A DNA stretch of 64,000 nt from Sulfurovaceae bacterium (GCA_028715055.1 JAQTLE010000002.1:248001-312000), one strand, 5' to 3'. Positions 6,805 to 16,832 are shown, counted from the stretch's first letter. Notes: a model not told the origin generated them from the sequence alone. Numbers and translations are program-made.

Positions 6805-9609
6805 ATGGGAAAAAAGAAAAAAAATATACACATTAAGTTAAATAATAAAATCCGTGCATTTTTTCAAGGTTTACCATTTGATGAAGGTGTGACTACATTA
6901 AATGAAGAGCAGCTCATGGGATTGATGATGTTGCTTGAATTACCGTCTTATTCACTTGGCAAAGAAGATATGATTCGTGCTTTGCGACGAATTTGGAGTG
7001 AAGGCGAAGCAAGATCAAGAGAAACCATAGTTTCCTTTTTGACAGATAAACCAGAGCACAAAAAGACATCACTTCATTTTGCCACAGAAAAAACAACAAA
7101 TATACTTGAAATTTTAGATGATATTCCGCATACAAAAGAAGAAGAATATAATATACTTGATTCATTTGCTGATGTGGCCAATCATAAAATAACACGTAAC
7201 AAAATATACAATAAATTGCTATACGGTAGACAGAAAAAAAGTTTTGCTAAATTAGAGAAAGCTCTTGATGTTACATTTGATGCGATTGGACGAATGGAGT
7301 TTTATCATAGTTTTACTTTCGCATTTAAAGATTTCGATTTCAATAAATTATTACTATGCACTTCCGCGCCTATGGATTTTGAGATCACAAACGATGAACC
7401 TTCAGGTGAGTTACTTTTAAAACTACAAACCATCAAACAAGATCTTATAACAAAAAAACAAAAAGATATTGATAATTTTTTAGCAAACCTAAAAGAACAC
7501 GGCAATCCATATTTAAACGAAAAAGATATTATAGATTCAATTAAAACTATGCCTCCGGATGTATCACTAGACCATATACCTATCTCTTTTGAAAAGATTG
7601 AAAAAATTATCAGGAATTTTAACAATAGGTATTATCTAACCCAAAGCACAGATGATTTTATAATTCAAAAAGAGAAATCATATGCTTTTTGTGAAAGAAC
7701 ATTGAGATATGATATATCTTTGTCTTATACTAAAAAATTTATATACAATATTATATGGAGAGGTGATAGCCTACCGTATCAAGATGAGTTTGAGCAACTT
7801 AGCGATAGACTTATAGAGGACCTGAACATTTCTATAGATGAGCTAAAAGATGAAATGCTCGAGATATCCGATGGATTAAAAATTGATGAAGAAAAAGCCA
7901 TAGATTTTATACTTCAATTTTTTGAACCTCAACTTATTTCCTCCAAAACTCTCAAGTTAAAAGAAAAGACAAAAAGACGAATATTGTATCATTGGCATGA
8001 ATACATAAAACCTTTTTTAGAAAAATACAAACAAGAGCAGCTGCTAGCAAAAAGTATTAGAGATTTTAAGCAACTTTTTCCATTGGCTAGATCATTGAAA
8101 CGAAAAATCATATTTCACGCAGGTCCAACCAATAGCGGCAAAACATATTCTGCACTAACTCGTCTTGCTAATGCAACAACAGGTTCATATCTAGCACCGC
8201 TTCGTTTGTTAGCTCTAGAGGGATATGAAAATTTACAAAGAATGGGCGTAGAAGTCTCTTTGATCACAGGTGAAGAAGAAATAATACACGAAGACTCTAC
8301 TCATATCAGCTCAACAATTGAAATGATGAATAGCAGTGTGTCTGTGGATGTATGCGTAATAGATGAGATACAAATGATAAATGATAGAGATAGAGGTTGG
8401 GCTTGGGCAAATGCTCTCATAGGCGCACCGGCAAAAACTATTATTTTGACCGGCTCTTCAAATGCACTTAAAGCTGTAGAACAATTAGCATTATATCTTG
8501 AAGAACCGCTAGAGGTAATCACATTCGAACGCAAAAATCCATTGGAGATTTTGACACACCCTACTCCTATTCATAAAATAGAAAAACAAAGCGCCTTGGT
8601 AGCATTTTCAAGAAAAGATGTATTATCTTTAAAACAACAATTAACAAGCGAATATAGCGTATCTGTTGTGTATGGCAATCTATCTCCTGAAGTTAGAAGA
8701 GAAGAAGCTAGACGATTTCGCGATGGCGAAAGCGATATACTTATAGCCACAGATGCCATAGCTATGGGGCTAAACCTACCTATCAAAACTATCATATTTG
8801 CTAAAGATAATAAATTTGATGGTGTACACAGAAGAGAATTAGAGCCATCGGAAGTACTGCAAATTTCCGGAAGAGCCGGAAGATTTGGTTTTGAAGAAAA
8901 AGGATATATCGGCGCTTTAGACAAACATACTCTAGAAACCATATCAAAAGCATTTCACTCTCCGCTTACTGATATTGCACTTCCGGTTAGTGTAATGGCA
9001 AGTTTAGAACATGTATTGCTTATTGGGGAAATATTACAAACAGGAGGAATAGTAGAGATTTTAGACTTTTTTGCTGAAAATATGGAATTTGAAGGCCCGT
9101 TTGTTGCTGCCAATATTGAATCAATGCTTGAAATTGCTACAATTGTAGATGAATACAAATTGGACTTAAGAACAAAATATCATCTTTCTTGTGCACCTGC
9201 AAGTTTATCTTCACCTTATATCGAATCGGTGATGCATAAATATATTAGGTATATTGAAGCAGGTAAAAAAGTTCCATACACTCCTCCGAAAGATTTACCA
9301 CGTTTTGCACAAACAAATGAAATGCTTTTAAATGCAGAAGACAGGGTCAGAGAAATTTCATTGTATCTTTGGTTGTCTTTTAGATTTCCGGAATACTTTG
9401 AAGATACTGCACTAGCCATAAAAAGTCGCGGCAGATTAAATAGTTTTATTGAAACCTCTCTAAAACATGGGCATTTTGTCAAAGAATGTCATCGTTGCGG
9501 TAAAGTACTAGATTTTTCATATAGATTTTCCATATGTGAGAGCTGTCATACAAAAGGTAAAAGAGGCACTAGATACGCAACTAACAAAAATAAAGAAAAA
9601 GTGAAATAA
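6805..9609 (+). CDS. Suv3-like RNA/DNA helicase with C-terminal zinc finger
   Basis: A 934-residue SF2 helicase of the Suv3 type. After a long helical N-terminal region (about 1-430) comes the Suv3-characteristic Walker A region HAGPTNSGKTYSAL, motif II as VIDEIQMI, motif III LTGSSNALKA, motif V IATDAIAMGLNLP and motif VI QISGRAGRFG. A C-terminal CxxC...CxxC element (CHRCGKV, CESCHTK) probably binds zinc. Suv3 acts with exoribonucleases in mitochondria; a role in bacterial RNA turnover is inference. A TATAAT box at 6775 precedes it. The next gene starts 29 bases downstream. Confidence 0.88.
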   Translation: MGKKKKNIHIKLNNKIRAFFQGLPFDEGVTTLNEEQLMGLMMLLELPSYSLGKEDMIRALRRIWSEGEARSRETIVSFLTDKPEHKKTSLHFATEKTTNILEILDDIPHTKEEEYNILDSFADVANHKITRNKIYNKLLYGRQKKSFAKLEKALDVTFDAIGRMEFYHSFTFAFKDFDFNKLLLCTSAPMDFEITNDEPSGELLLKLQTIKQDLITKKQKDIDNFLANLKEHGNPYLNEKDIIDSIKTMPPDVSLDHIPISFEKIEKIIRNFNNRYYLTQSTDDFIIQKEKSYAFCERTLRYDISLSYTKKFIYNIIWRGDSLPYQDEFEQLSDRLIEDLNISIDELKDEMLEISDGLKIDEEKAIDFILQFFEPQLISSKTLKLKEKTKRRILYHWHEYIKPFLEKYKQEQLLAKSIRDFKQLFPLARSLKRKIIFHAGPTNSGKTYSALTRLANATTGSYLAPLRLLALEGYENLQRMGVEVSLITGEEEIIHEDSTHISSTIEMMNSSVSVDVCVIDEIQMINDRDRGWAWANALIGAPAKTIILTGSSNALKAVEQLALYLEEPLEVITFERKNPLEILTHPTPIHKIEKQSALVAFSRKDVLSLKQQLTSEYSVSVVYGNLSPEVRREEARRFRDGESDILIATDAIAMGLNLPIKTIIFAKDNKFDGVHRRELEPSEVLQISGRAGRFGFEEKGYIGALDKHTLETISKAFHSPLTDIALPVSVMASLEHVLLIGEILQTGGIVEILDFFAENMEFEGPFVAANIESMLEIATIVDEYKLDLRTKYHLSCAPASLSSPYIESVMHKYIRYIEAGKKVPYTPPKDLPRFAQTNEMLLNAEDRVREISLYLWLSFRFPEYFEDTALAIKSRGRLNSFIETSLKHGHFVKECHRCGKVLDFSYRFSICESCHTKGKRGTRYATNKNKEKVK

Positions 9610-9638
9610 TATTTTTATAATCACAAGGTGCATAAATA

Positions 9639-10796
9639 ATGATAGAAAATAGTTTATTATATATAGTAAGTTTGATTTTTATTATTGCCATTATTATATT
9701 GGCAGAAAAACAAAAATGGTTTAAATTTTTTGAATGGATCCCAAGTATTGTTTTGATATATGTCACTATCATGGTTGCTGCATCATTAGGACTTTGGAAG
9801 CAAAATAAAGAAATTGATACTACATATTCGACAATAAAAAATATTTTCCTTCCGGCTATGATTTTTTTAATGTTGTTGAACGCGAATATAAAAGAGGTTT
9901 TAAAATTGGGAAGAAAAATGCTAGGAACATTTTTTTTGGCTACTAGCACCATAATGATAGGTTTTGTAATATCATTTCTGATATTTAAATCGTATTTAGG
10001 GGCAGATGGCTGGAAAAGTCTGGCAGCATTAAGCGGTTCATGGATAGGAGGAACCGGAAATATGATAGCAATCCAAGGAGCGCTTAAAGTTCCGGACACT
10101 TATATGGGTTTCGTGCTTTTAACTGATTCTATAAATTATGCACTATGGGTTATGATACTTTTGGCGCTCATTCCATTTGCTGACAGATTTAATAAATGGA
10201 GCGGCGCAAATACTAAAGATATAGATGAAGTTGGTTTAAGATTATCAAAAAACGAAAATATTACAATGGTTAGTTTCGAATCTATATTGATTATGCTTGG
10301 AATATCACTTATGATTGCATATATTTCTCAAGAATTATCAGTACTGCTTCCAACGACTTCATTTTTATCAACAAGTACCTGGGTTGTTATGATAGCTACA
10401 ATTGCCGGTATAGCCGCTGGGATGACTTCGTTATCAAAAATTGGTGGAGGAAATGAATTGGCTTTTACCTTTTTATATATTATTGTAGGGCTTATTGCTT
10501 CAAAGGCATCTATTACAGATTTTAGTTCTGCTCCATTTTATGTACTTTCAGGAACCACCGTACTTTTAGTTCATTTGATACTAATGCTTATTTTTGCTAA
10601 ATTATTTAAACTTGATCTTTTTTCGCTAGGCGTAGCATCTTTGGCAAATATAGGCGGGGTGGGATCTGCCCCACTTCTTGCAGGAGCTTATTCCAAAGCT
10701 TTGGTGCCAATTGGAGTATTGATGGCGATGCTAGGATATATTGTGGGTACAGCCGGTGGACTTATAGTTGGAAAAATACTTCAAATGCTTTTATAA
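9639..10796 (+). CDS. DUF819 family membrane protein
   Basis: A 385-residue polytopic membrane protein with about ten to twelve hydrophobic segments. It matches the DUF819 (YjcL-type) family, with a SGSWIGGTGNMIAI loop near residue 130 and a related ANIGGVGSAPLLAGAY loop near residue 340; these paired Gly-rich loops suggest an internal repeat as in secondary transporters. The substrate is unknown. It follows the helicase by 29 bases. Confidence 0.88.
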   Translation: MIENSLLYIVSLIFIIAIIILAEKQKWFKFFEWIPSIVLIYVTIMVAASLGLWKQNKEIDTTYSTIKNIFLPAMIFLMLLNANIKEVLKLGRKMLGTFFLATSTIMIGFVISFLIFKSYLGADGWKSLAALSGSWIGGTGNMIAIQGALKVPDTYMGFVLLTDSINYALWVMILLALIPFADRFNKWSGANTKDIDEVGLRLSKNENITMVSFESILIMLGISLMIAYISQELSVLLPTTSFLSTSTWVVMIATIAGIAAGMTSLSKIGGGNELAFTFLYIIVGLIASKASITDFSSAPFYVLSGTTVLLVHLILMLIFAKLFKLDLFSLGVASLANIGGVGSAPLLAGAYSKALVPIGVLMAMLGYIVGTAGGLIVGKILQMLL

Positions 10797-10805
10797 AAAC
10801 CATTC

Positions 10806-10835
10806 ACAATATTTTCACTTTAACATGATATTATT
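10806..10835 (+). promoter_or_regulatory. Promoter block shared by the tyrosine-rich protein genes
   Basis: The stretch resembles blocks at 51698-51730 and 57679-57710, with a common core of ACAA, TTTTCACTTT and an AT-rich -10 region of the TATTATAATA type. It lies 28 bases before the start of the first tyrosine-rich gene. Confidence 0.5.
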
Positions 10836-10862
10836 GTGCCGTAATTAATTAAAGGAGATTTT

Positions 10863-11513
10863 TTGAAAAAAATAGCTATAAAATATTTGGCAACAGCCGG
10901 AATTTTGAGTACAACATTATTAATGGCTGAAGTATCCATAAACATTGGAGTTAATGCTGGCGCTATTGTGCCGGCTCCAGCTATTATAGGCGGCGTTTTT
11001 GAAGTGGATACACATTATAATGAACCGGTATATTTTTATAAGGGTAGATATTATTATGGTGGGGACTATAGAGACGGATACTATTTTTATAACGGTATGA
11101 GACTGGTTGGCGGAGAATTTTATGGTAAACCAAGATTCTATAAATACAATCAGCCAAGAGTAATAATGGAATATCCTAATAACTTTGTTGTTTTTGAAGA
11201 AGATAGATATTATGATAGACCAGCATATTTTTATAATGGAAGATATTATTATGGTGGAAATTTTAGAAATGGATACTATTATTATAATGGAAACAGATTT
11301 CATGGGGGCAGATTTTATTCAGAACCAAGAGCTTTCAATAAACATATGAGAAGATATGAAGATAGAATAGCTTTCAGAAACGACAGAGATTTCAGAAATA
11401 ATAGAGATTTTAGAAATGACAGAGATTCCAGAAATGATAAAGACTATAATGAAGATAGAAATCATGGAAACGACAGAAACTATGATGAAAATAGAAATTA
11501 TGGAAACAGATAA
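10863..11513 (+). CDS. Secreted tyrosine/glycine-rich repeat protein, copy 1
   Basis: A 216-residue exported protein starting at TTG after AAAGGAGA. A signal peptide (MKKIAIKYLATAG to about residue 22) precedes two copies of a Tyr/Gly motif of the form YFYxGRYYYGGxxRxGYYYYNG near residues 57 and 121. The C-terminus is low-complexity Arg/Asp/Asn (RDFRNDRD repeats). The same N-terminus, motif and charged or polar tail occur in the proteins at 51755 and 57739. Function unknown; an envelope or surface-matrix role is inferred from export and composition. The 3' end overlaps a small gene. Confidence 0.85.
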   Translation: MKKIAIKYLATAGILSTTLLMAEVSINIGVNAGAIVPAPAIIGGVFEVDTHYNEPVYFYKGRYYYGGDYRDGYYFYNGMRLVGGEFYGKPRFYKYNQPRVIMEYPNNFVVFEEDRYYDRPAYFYNGRYYYGGNFRNGYYYYNGNRFHGGRFYSEPRAFNKHMRRYEDRIAFRNDRDFRNNRDFRNDRDSRNDKDYNEDRNHGNDRNYDENRNYGNR

Positions 11514-11697
11514 TAATTTATTGGAAAAATTATACATTCAAAAAGAAATAATGCTCAAAGAATATAAATCTTTGCAAGAGCCAATGGCTCTTGCTGAAAA
11601 TAATTTTGAAAAAAGTCTAATAGAAGAAAAAAGAGCTTTGCTTGCAAAAGAGATAAAAGCTTTATCGGCGCAAATTAATGAATTAAAAGAAGTTTAA
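11500..11697 (+). CDS. Small coiled-coil protein overlapping copy 1
   Basis: A 65-residue Leu/Lys/Glu-rich helical protein from the ATG at 11500, which overlaps the end of the tyrosine-rich gene by 14 bases in another frame. Upstream codons in this frame only mirror the repeat of the preceding gene, so an earlier start is unlikely. A heptad-like pattern (LYIQKEIMLKEYKSL, later ALLAKEIKALSAQINEL) suggests a coiled coil. Function unknown. Confidence 0.55.
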   Translation: METDNNLLEKLYIQKEIMLKEYKSLQEPMALAENNFEKSLIEEKRALLAKEIKALSAQINELKEV

Positions 11698-11754
11698 TTT
11701 TATATTGTTCATGGTAGGATACTACATAAAAGTATCACTTATAAAAAGTCAAAA

Positions 11755-12831
11755 ATGAAAATCATATCTATTCGTACAGCTTTATTTCGCTCTCCATTAA
11801 AAACACCCTTCAAAACCGCACTTAGAACTGTAGAAAATTTAGAAGACATAGTAGTAATCATAGAATGCAATGATGGAAGTATCGGATATGGCGAAGGATC
11901 TCCAACGGCTGTAATTACCGGTGAAACACTAGGTACCATGGAAGCAGCAATATCTTATCTGAGTCAATTTATCATTGGACTAGATGTTGTGACCGATTTC
12001 GAAGAAATTTTGCATAAACTGCATACCGGGCTTTTGCATAATACAACTGCCAAATCAGCTATTGAAATTGCATTGTATGATCTTAGATCAAAAGCCCAAA
12101 AAAAACCTTTCTATGAATTTCTGGGCGGCACACAGAAAAAATTTGAAACAGATATCACTATAAGTCTAAATGATATCGACACAATGATAAAGGATTGCCT
12201 AAAGGCGGTTTCCATTGGTTATAAAATCCTCAAAATCAAACTTGGAAATAATCCATCAAAAGATATAGACAGAATCATAGCTATAAACGATGCACTACCA
12301 AAGGATATAATTCTTAGACTCGATGCTAATCAAGGCTGGAATAAAGAAGATAGTGTTCTCGTAATGCAAACGATAGAATCAAAAGGGATAATGGCCCAAT
12401 GCATAGAGCAACCCGTAAAAGCTGATGATATAACAGGACTTAAATATATAAAAGAACGCATACTAACTCCCGTGCTTGCCGATGAAGCCGTATTTAATCT
12501 AGCACAAGCCAACTTTATACTGGAATCTAACTCAGCTGATTATCTCAATATTAAACTTTCAAAATGTGGGGGCATAACCGAAGCTATTAAAATAGCCAAT
12601 AGAGCTCGTGAATTTGGAGTTTCTTGTATGATGGGTTGTATGTTGGAAGGTCCAATAGGTATAACTGCTGCTCTACACGTGGTTTCGGCAATATCTGATG
12701 TCATTACAATGGTAGACCTTGATGCAGTAGCACTGCTCTCTACTCCTCCACATAATTGCAGTGTTATTTTTGACGAAAATAAAATCTTGCTTTCTGATGA
12801 AATCGGGCTTGGTATAAAATATGAAAACTAG
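11755..12831 (+). CDS. L-Ala-D/L-Glu epimerase (dipeptide epimerase)
   Basis: A 358-residue enolase-superfamily enzyme of the muconate-lactonizing subgroup. The active site is visible as KIKLG (Lys acid/base), LRLDANQGW (metal Asp), EQPV (metal Glu), LADEAVF (metal Asp/Glu) and NIKLSKCGG (second Lys). This pattern fits Ala-Glu epimerase, which converts L-Ala-D-Glu from peptidoglycan to L-Ala-L-Glu. The next gene, overlapping by 11 bases, encodes an NlpC/P60 endopeptidase that could supply the dipeptide. Confidence 0.88.
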   Translation: MKIISIRTALFRSPLKTPFKTALRTVENLEDIVVIIECNDGSIGYGEGSPTAVITGETLGTMEAAISYLSQFIIGLDVVTDFEEILHKLHTGLLHNTTAKSAIEIALYDLRSKAQKKPFYEFLGGTQKKFETDITISLNDIDTMIKDCLKAVSIGYKILKIKLGNNPSKDIDRIIAINDALPKDIILRLDANQGWNKEDSVLVMQTIESKGIMAQCIEQPVKADDITGLKYIKERILTPVLADEAVFNLAQANFILESNSADYLNIKLSKCGGITEAIKIANRAREFGVSCMMGCMLEGPIGITAALHVVSAISDVITMVDLDAVALLSTPPHNCSVIFDENKILLSDEIGLGIKYEN

Positions 12832-14140
12832 GCTATATATTTTTATGCTTTTATATTTTTCTGTGCTTCATGCAGATTTTTACCTGATGCCAAGTACTAG
12901 AGCTTCAAGCAAAATCGACAACATGCCAAAAGCCATTATCCAGGATATGCAAACTATTCCGCAAAATCCAAGTTTCTATGCTAACCAAATAAAACCATTA
13001 AAAATAAGCGAACAAAAAAAACTGGATAATGAATATAACGAAAAATATTTTGCGTCATGGAAGATGAAGGATATAAATATTTCCGTGGATGACTTCGGAT
13101 GGGAAACTCGTTTTGTTAGAGAAAAGCCTATATATACTGCCAAAGCAAAAATAATACCTCCTGATATTTACGAAGAATGGATATCAAATGCTCAGATGGA
13201 CCTATACAATACCCAAAAAATCAGAGCCATAACCATTAAAAGAGCTGAACTAAAATCACTTCCGACAAAAGAATCATTCTATCGCGATCCGCATCAACCA
13301 GGAGAGGGTTTTCCATTTGACTATAATCAAAATAGCGCATATCCTATAAATATGCCGCTTCTCATTTCACATTTTTCTAAAGATGGCAAATGGGTATTTG
13401 TGCAAGGTGCTTATGCTTTTGGTTGGCTTAATATAAAAGATATAGCAATAGTCGATGATGATTTCATAAAACAATTTCAAAATGGACAATATGCCATCAC
13501 GGTAAAAGATAATTTAAGACTATATAAAAATAGTACGCCAATAAGTTTAATCAAACTTGGAACTATATTTCCTTATGATAGTAATGGTTACTTTTTTGCA
13601 ACAAAAAATAATAATGGCATGGCAAAACTTAGTAAAGTCAGACCAACATATTATGGCATAATTGCTCCAAAACCTATTGCGTTTACATCAAATAATGTAG
13701 CCAGAATAGCTAGTGCATTTATAAATGAACCTTATGGATGGGGAGAAAATTTTGAAGCCAGAGACTGTTCTGCATTGACCAGAGATTTTTTTGCACCATT
13801 TGGAATTTTTTTAAATAGAAATTCTAGCCAACAGGCAAAAGAAGGCAAACAGATATCTCTTATCGGCTTGACAAAAGAAGAGAAAAAAGTAAAAATTATC
13901 CAAGACGCCATTCCTTTTAGGTCCATGTTGTTTGTACCGGGACACATAGTATTATATATAGGCCAATACTATGGCGAACCAATAATCATTCATGCTTATT
14001 GGGGCGTAAGACAAAAAGATCTTACTAAACTTATAACAGGACGCACCATCATATCCACTACTGAACCGGGTAAAGAATTACCAACTACTAAAAGTGAAAG
14101 TCAACTCATAGAAACTTTGCAAAGCATTGTATCGTTTTAA
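12821..14140 (+). CDS. Secreted SH3b/NlpC-P60 cell-wall endopeptidase
   Basis: A 439-residue exported protein with a signal peptide (MKTRLYIFMLLYFSVLHA). An SH3b-type middle region (about 130-270) precedes a C-terminal NlpC/P60 domain. The catalytic Cys is in EARDCSALTRD, the His in VPGHIVLYIG, and the third polar residue in IIHAYWG. This architecture fits gamma-D-glutamyl-L-diamino-acid endopeptidases that cut muropeptides. Overlap with the epimerase gene supports a shared murein-peptide recycling role. Confidence 0.88.
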   Translation: MKTRLYIFMLLYFSVLHADFYLMPSTRASSKIDNMPKAIIQDMQTIPQNPSFYANQIKPLKISEQKKLDNEYNEKYFASWKMKDINISVDDFGWETRFVREKPIYTAKAKIIPPDIYEEWISNAQMDLYNTQKIRAITIKRAELKSLPTKESFYRDPHQPGEGFPFDYNQNSAYPINMPLLISHFSKDGKWVFVQGAYAFGWLNIKDIAIVDDDFIKQFQNGQYAITVKDNLRLYKNSTPISLIKLGTIFPYDSNGYFFATKNNNGMAKLSKVRPTYYGIIAPKPIAFTSNNVARIASAFINEPYGWGENFEARDCSALTRDFFAPFGIFLNRNSSQQAKEGKQISLIGLTKEEKKVKIIQDAIPFRSMLFVPGHIVLYIGQYYGEPIIIHAYWGVRQKDLTKLITGRTIISTTEPGKELPTTKSESQLIETLQSIVSF

Positions 14141-14159
14141 TTTTGGTAAAATATCATTC

Positions 14160-14762
14160 ATGAAACATTTAAAAACATTTAATACACATATACTAGCCGG
14201 AAGATATAAAGGCAAAATAATCTCCATCCCTGCTATAGATACAACTAGAAGTTCTAAATCTATTCTAAAAGAGTCATTTTTTAATACTTTACAATTTGAT
14301 GTAATAGATAAGAATTTTGTAGAAGTGTTTGCCGGAAGCGGCTCAGTTGGGCTTGAAGCCCTAAGTCGTGGTGCTAAGCACGCTTATTTTATAGAAAAAA
14401 ATCAAACTGCACTTATGACTTTGAGAAATAACATAAGACAAATAGATCCATTAAATACTACTGTATTAAGTGGAGATAGTTTTGAAAAGTTTACCATTAT
14501 TTATGATATGATCAAAAATAAAAACATAAAAACATATTTTTATTTCGATCCGCCATTTTCTATACGCGAAGGCATGGAAGAGATATATAAAAAGACTCTT
14601 GATCTCATTGCCAGTATAGAACCTGATATTTGTGAGATGGTAATAGTAGAACATATGACCAAACTTGACCTACCATCAACTATAGGACAATTATCTCTTT
14701 GGAAAACAAAAAAATTTGGTAAAAGTACGCTCAGTTACTATGTGCCGATTTCTAAAAATTAA
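14160..14762 (+). CDS. rsmD: 16S rRNA (guanine966-N2)-methyltransferase
   Basis: A 200-residue RsmD-type enzyme. The start at ATG 14160 (MKHLKTFNTHILAGRYKGK) is preferred over a TTG at 14127 that would extend into the upstream gene. Landmarks are ILAGRYKG, VFAGSGSVGLEALSRGA as the SAM-binding motif, and the catalytic DPPF. It modifies G966 of 16S rRNA. It lies just after the NlpC/P60 gene and is convergent with the UvrD-like helicase, three bases apart. Confidence 0.93.
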   Translation: MKHLKTFNTHILAGRYKGKIISIPAIDTTRSSKSILKESFFNTLQFDVIDKNFVEVFAGSGSVGLEALSRGAKHAYFIEKNQTALMTLRNNIRQIDPLNTTVLSGDSFEKFTIIYDMIKNKNIKTYFYFDPPFSIREGMEEIYKKTLDLIASIEPDICEMVIVEHMTKLDLPSTIGQLSLWKTKKFGKSTLSYYVPISKN

Positions 14763-14765
14763 AAA

Positions 14766-16784
14766 TTATTCAGAAGTTACTAATTCTTCATGTTCTTTTA
14801 ACAGTTTTGCTTCGTATAGAAAAATTGATGGTTTAAATTCGGTTTTTTTTACCTTATCATATTGCGCCAGTGAGAGATAAAGTCTCTCTTTGGCTCTAGT
14901 AACAGCAACGTAAAATAACCTTCTTTCTTCTTCAAGATCCCCTCCTTTGCTCATCAACTTGGTATTTGGAAATCTTCCATCCATCAGATCTATCACATAA
15001 ACTTCTAAAAACTCCAAACCTTTGCTTGCATGAACAGTTAATAGATTTACACCATCACCTTGACTAAGTTCGCTGCCGCCCAATATCATTGCATTTAAAA
15101 ATCTAGATAGATCATTATAGTGTGATGACAACTCAAGTAACAATTTTGCTTTTTGAAATATTCTTTCTTTTGCCAAATTATATTTATTAGTATCAACTTC
15201 CCCGTTTTTAAGTCGTGAACGGCTAAGAGACAAATTTTCTACCACTTCAGAATAAACTGGGGATTTTATAAGCTGGGATAGCATTTTTGCAGGATTTTTT
15301 TCATATTTAACAGCATGTAAATATGCACAAAAATCATCAAAAAATCTTACATTTTCACTATTTATTTTTTGGTGCGCGTGGATGGGATGATCATGTTTTG
15401 ACTTAGTATCTGCTTTTTTTTCTTCTATCCATTCTTCCTGAAATAATCCGGATGGCTGCATATATGAGGTTTTTGGCAATGAATGAATACTTGGATTCAA
15501 AACACCTTTCATGAAGTCACCTTCGCCGCAATGAATTAACGCCATAAAAAATTCTTTCGCTAGCGCAGGGCCTACACCTCTTGCATATTCAAATATATGC
15601 AAAAAAGCCATCATGTCTTTTGGATTGGATTTCAAGCTAAGTAAATCTAGCAAAAATTTAACTTCTTTAGCATCAAAAAAACTAGTACTTCCTTTACGTT
15701 TGCATGGGATACCAAGCTCTCTCAATGTAGCTTCAATACCGTCGGCACTTGAATTATTACGAAAAATAACCGCTATTTCATTATATGGTATATGCGATGT
15801 TTTAATAGCATAAGATATAGCATGATATTGTTCAAAAAGTTCATGATAGACCAAAAGTTTTGGAGCAATATCATCGCCTTCTCTGCCAACTCGTAATTTT
15901 TTGGGATATATTCGCGGATTATGTTCTATGACGCGATTTGCCAATGCTAAAATGGAAGCGGTTGATCTATAATTAGTGACCAATGAAAATAAATTAGCGC
16001 CTTTATATCTTCGCGTAAAAGTCGAGATATTTTCGATATTGGCACCATTGAATGCATAAATACTTTGATCATAATCTCCTACGCAAAATAATGAATTTGG
16101 CTTCATGGCATCTATGAGTGCGCCTTGCAATGTATTTGTATCTTGATACTCATCGACCAATATTTCGTCAAAACCTATATCGGAAATTTTAAGCTCATCA
16201 ATAGTTCGCAATAAAAGATCATTAAAAGAGACAAAACCATACTCTCTTTTTTCTATTTCAAATTTTTCTATTATGGCTATATATGTATTAATAAATGGCT
16301 CATGCTCAATATATTTTTCTAAAAACCAATCTTCAAATGCATCTAAAGATGCATTTTGATATAAACTATAAAGCTCATAAAGATACAAAGCAGAAAATGG
16401 CTCTCCTTCGGTTTGAGAAAAACTATATGCTTCATAAATACTCTTGAAAAGTATTTTTAGTTCACTTGGTTGTTTAAGTACAATTTCACCATGCTTAGCT
16501 TTGAGCCATCTATAACAAACCGCATGGAAAGTGCCTGATTCGATAATCGAGACGATCTCTTTTGGAAAAAACCTCTCTAGTCTAGCAAGCATTTCTCCAG
16601 CTGCTTTATTGGTAAAAGTCAACAATAAAATTTTTTCAGGCTGAATACCTGAATACAATAAATGTGCAATTCGTCCTACAATGGTAGAAGTCTTTCCTGT
16701 CCCGGCACTTGCTATAATTAAATTATGACCTAATGGGGCTTTGGCAGCTTGACGTTGTTCTAAATTTAATCCATTAAGTGCCAT
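14766..16784 (-). CDS. UvrD/Rep-family ATP-dependent DNA helicase
   Basis: A 672-residue SF1A helicase. Motifs run Q-motif LNLEQRQAA, Walker A ASAGTGKTSTIVGR, Ia TFTNKAAGEM, II VDEYQDTN, III GDYDQSIYAFNGA, IV YRS, V TVHASKGLE and VI YVAVTRAKERLYL. It is of Rep/UvrD/PcrA size but cannot be given one of these names safely, because Campylobacterota carry more than one. The role is DNA unwinding in repair or replication. Confidence 0.93.
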   Translation of the reverse strand: MALNGLNLEQRQAAKAPLGHNLIIASAGTGKTSTIVGRIAHLLYSGIQPEKILLLTFTNKAAGEMLARLERFFPKEIVSIIESGTFHAVCYRWLKAKHGEIVLKQPSELKILFKSIYEAYSFSQTEGEPFSALYLYELYSLYQNASLDAFEDWFLEKYIEHEPFINTYIAIIEKFEIEKREYGFVSFNDLLLRTIDELKISDIGFDEILVDEYQDTNTLQGALIDAMKPNSLFCVGDYDQSIYAFNGANIENISTFTRRYKGANLFSLVTNYRSTASILALANRVIEHNPRIYPKKLRVGREGDDIAPKLLVYHELFEQYHAISYAIKTSHIPYNEIAVIFRNNSSADGIEATLRELGIPCKRKGSTSFFDAKEVKFLLDLLSLKSNPKDMMAFLHIFEYARGVGPALAKEFFMALIHCGEGDFMKGVLNPSIHSLPKTSYMQPSGLFQEEWIEEKKADTKSKHDHPIHAHQKINSENVRFFDDFCAYLHAVKYEKNPAKMLSQLIKSPVYSEVVENLSLSRSRLKNGEVDTNKYNLAKERIFQKAKLLLELSSHYNDLSRFLNAMILGGSELSQGDGVNLLTVHASKGLEFLEVYVIDLMDGRFPNTKLMSKGGDLEEERRLFYVAVTRAKERLYLSLAQYDKVKKTEFKPSIFLYEAKLLKEHEELVTSE

Positions 16785-16832
16785 ATATACCCTATTTATA
16801 ATTTTTAAAAAGGGATTGTAGCTAATTTTAGA

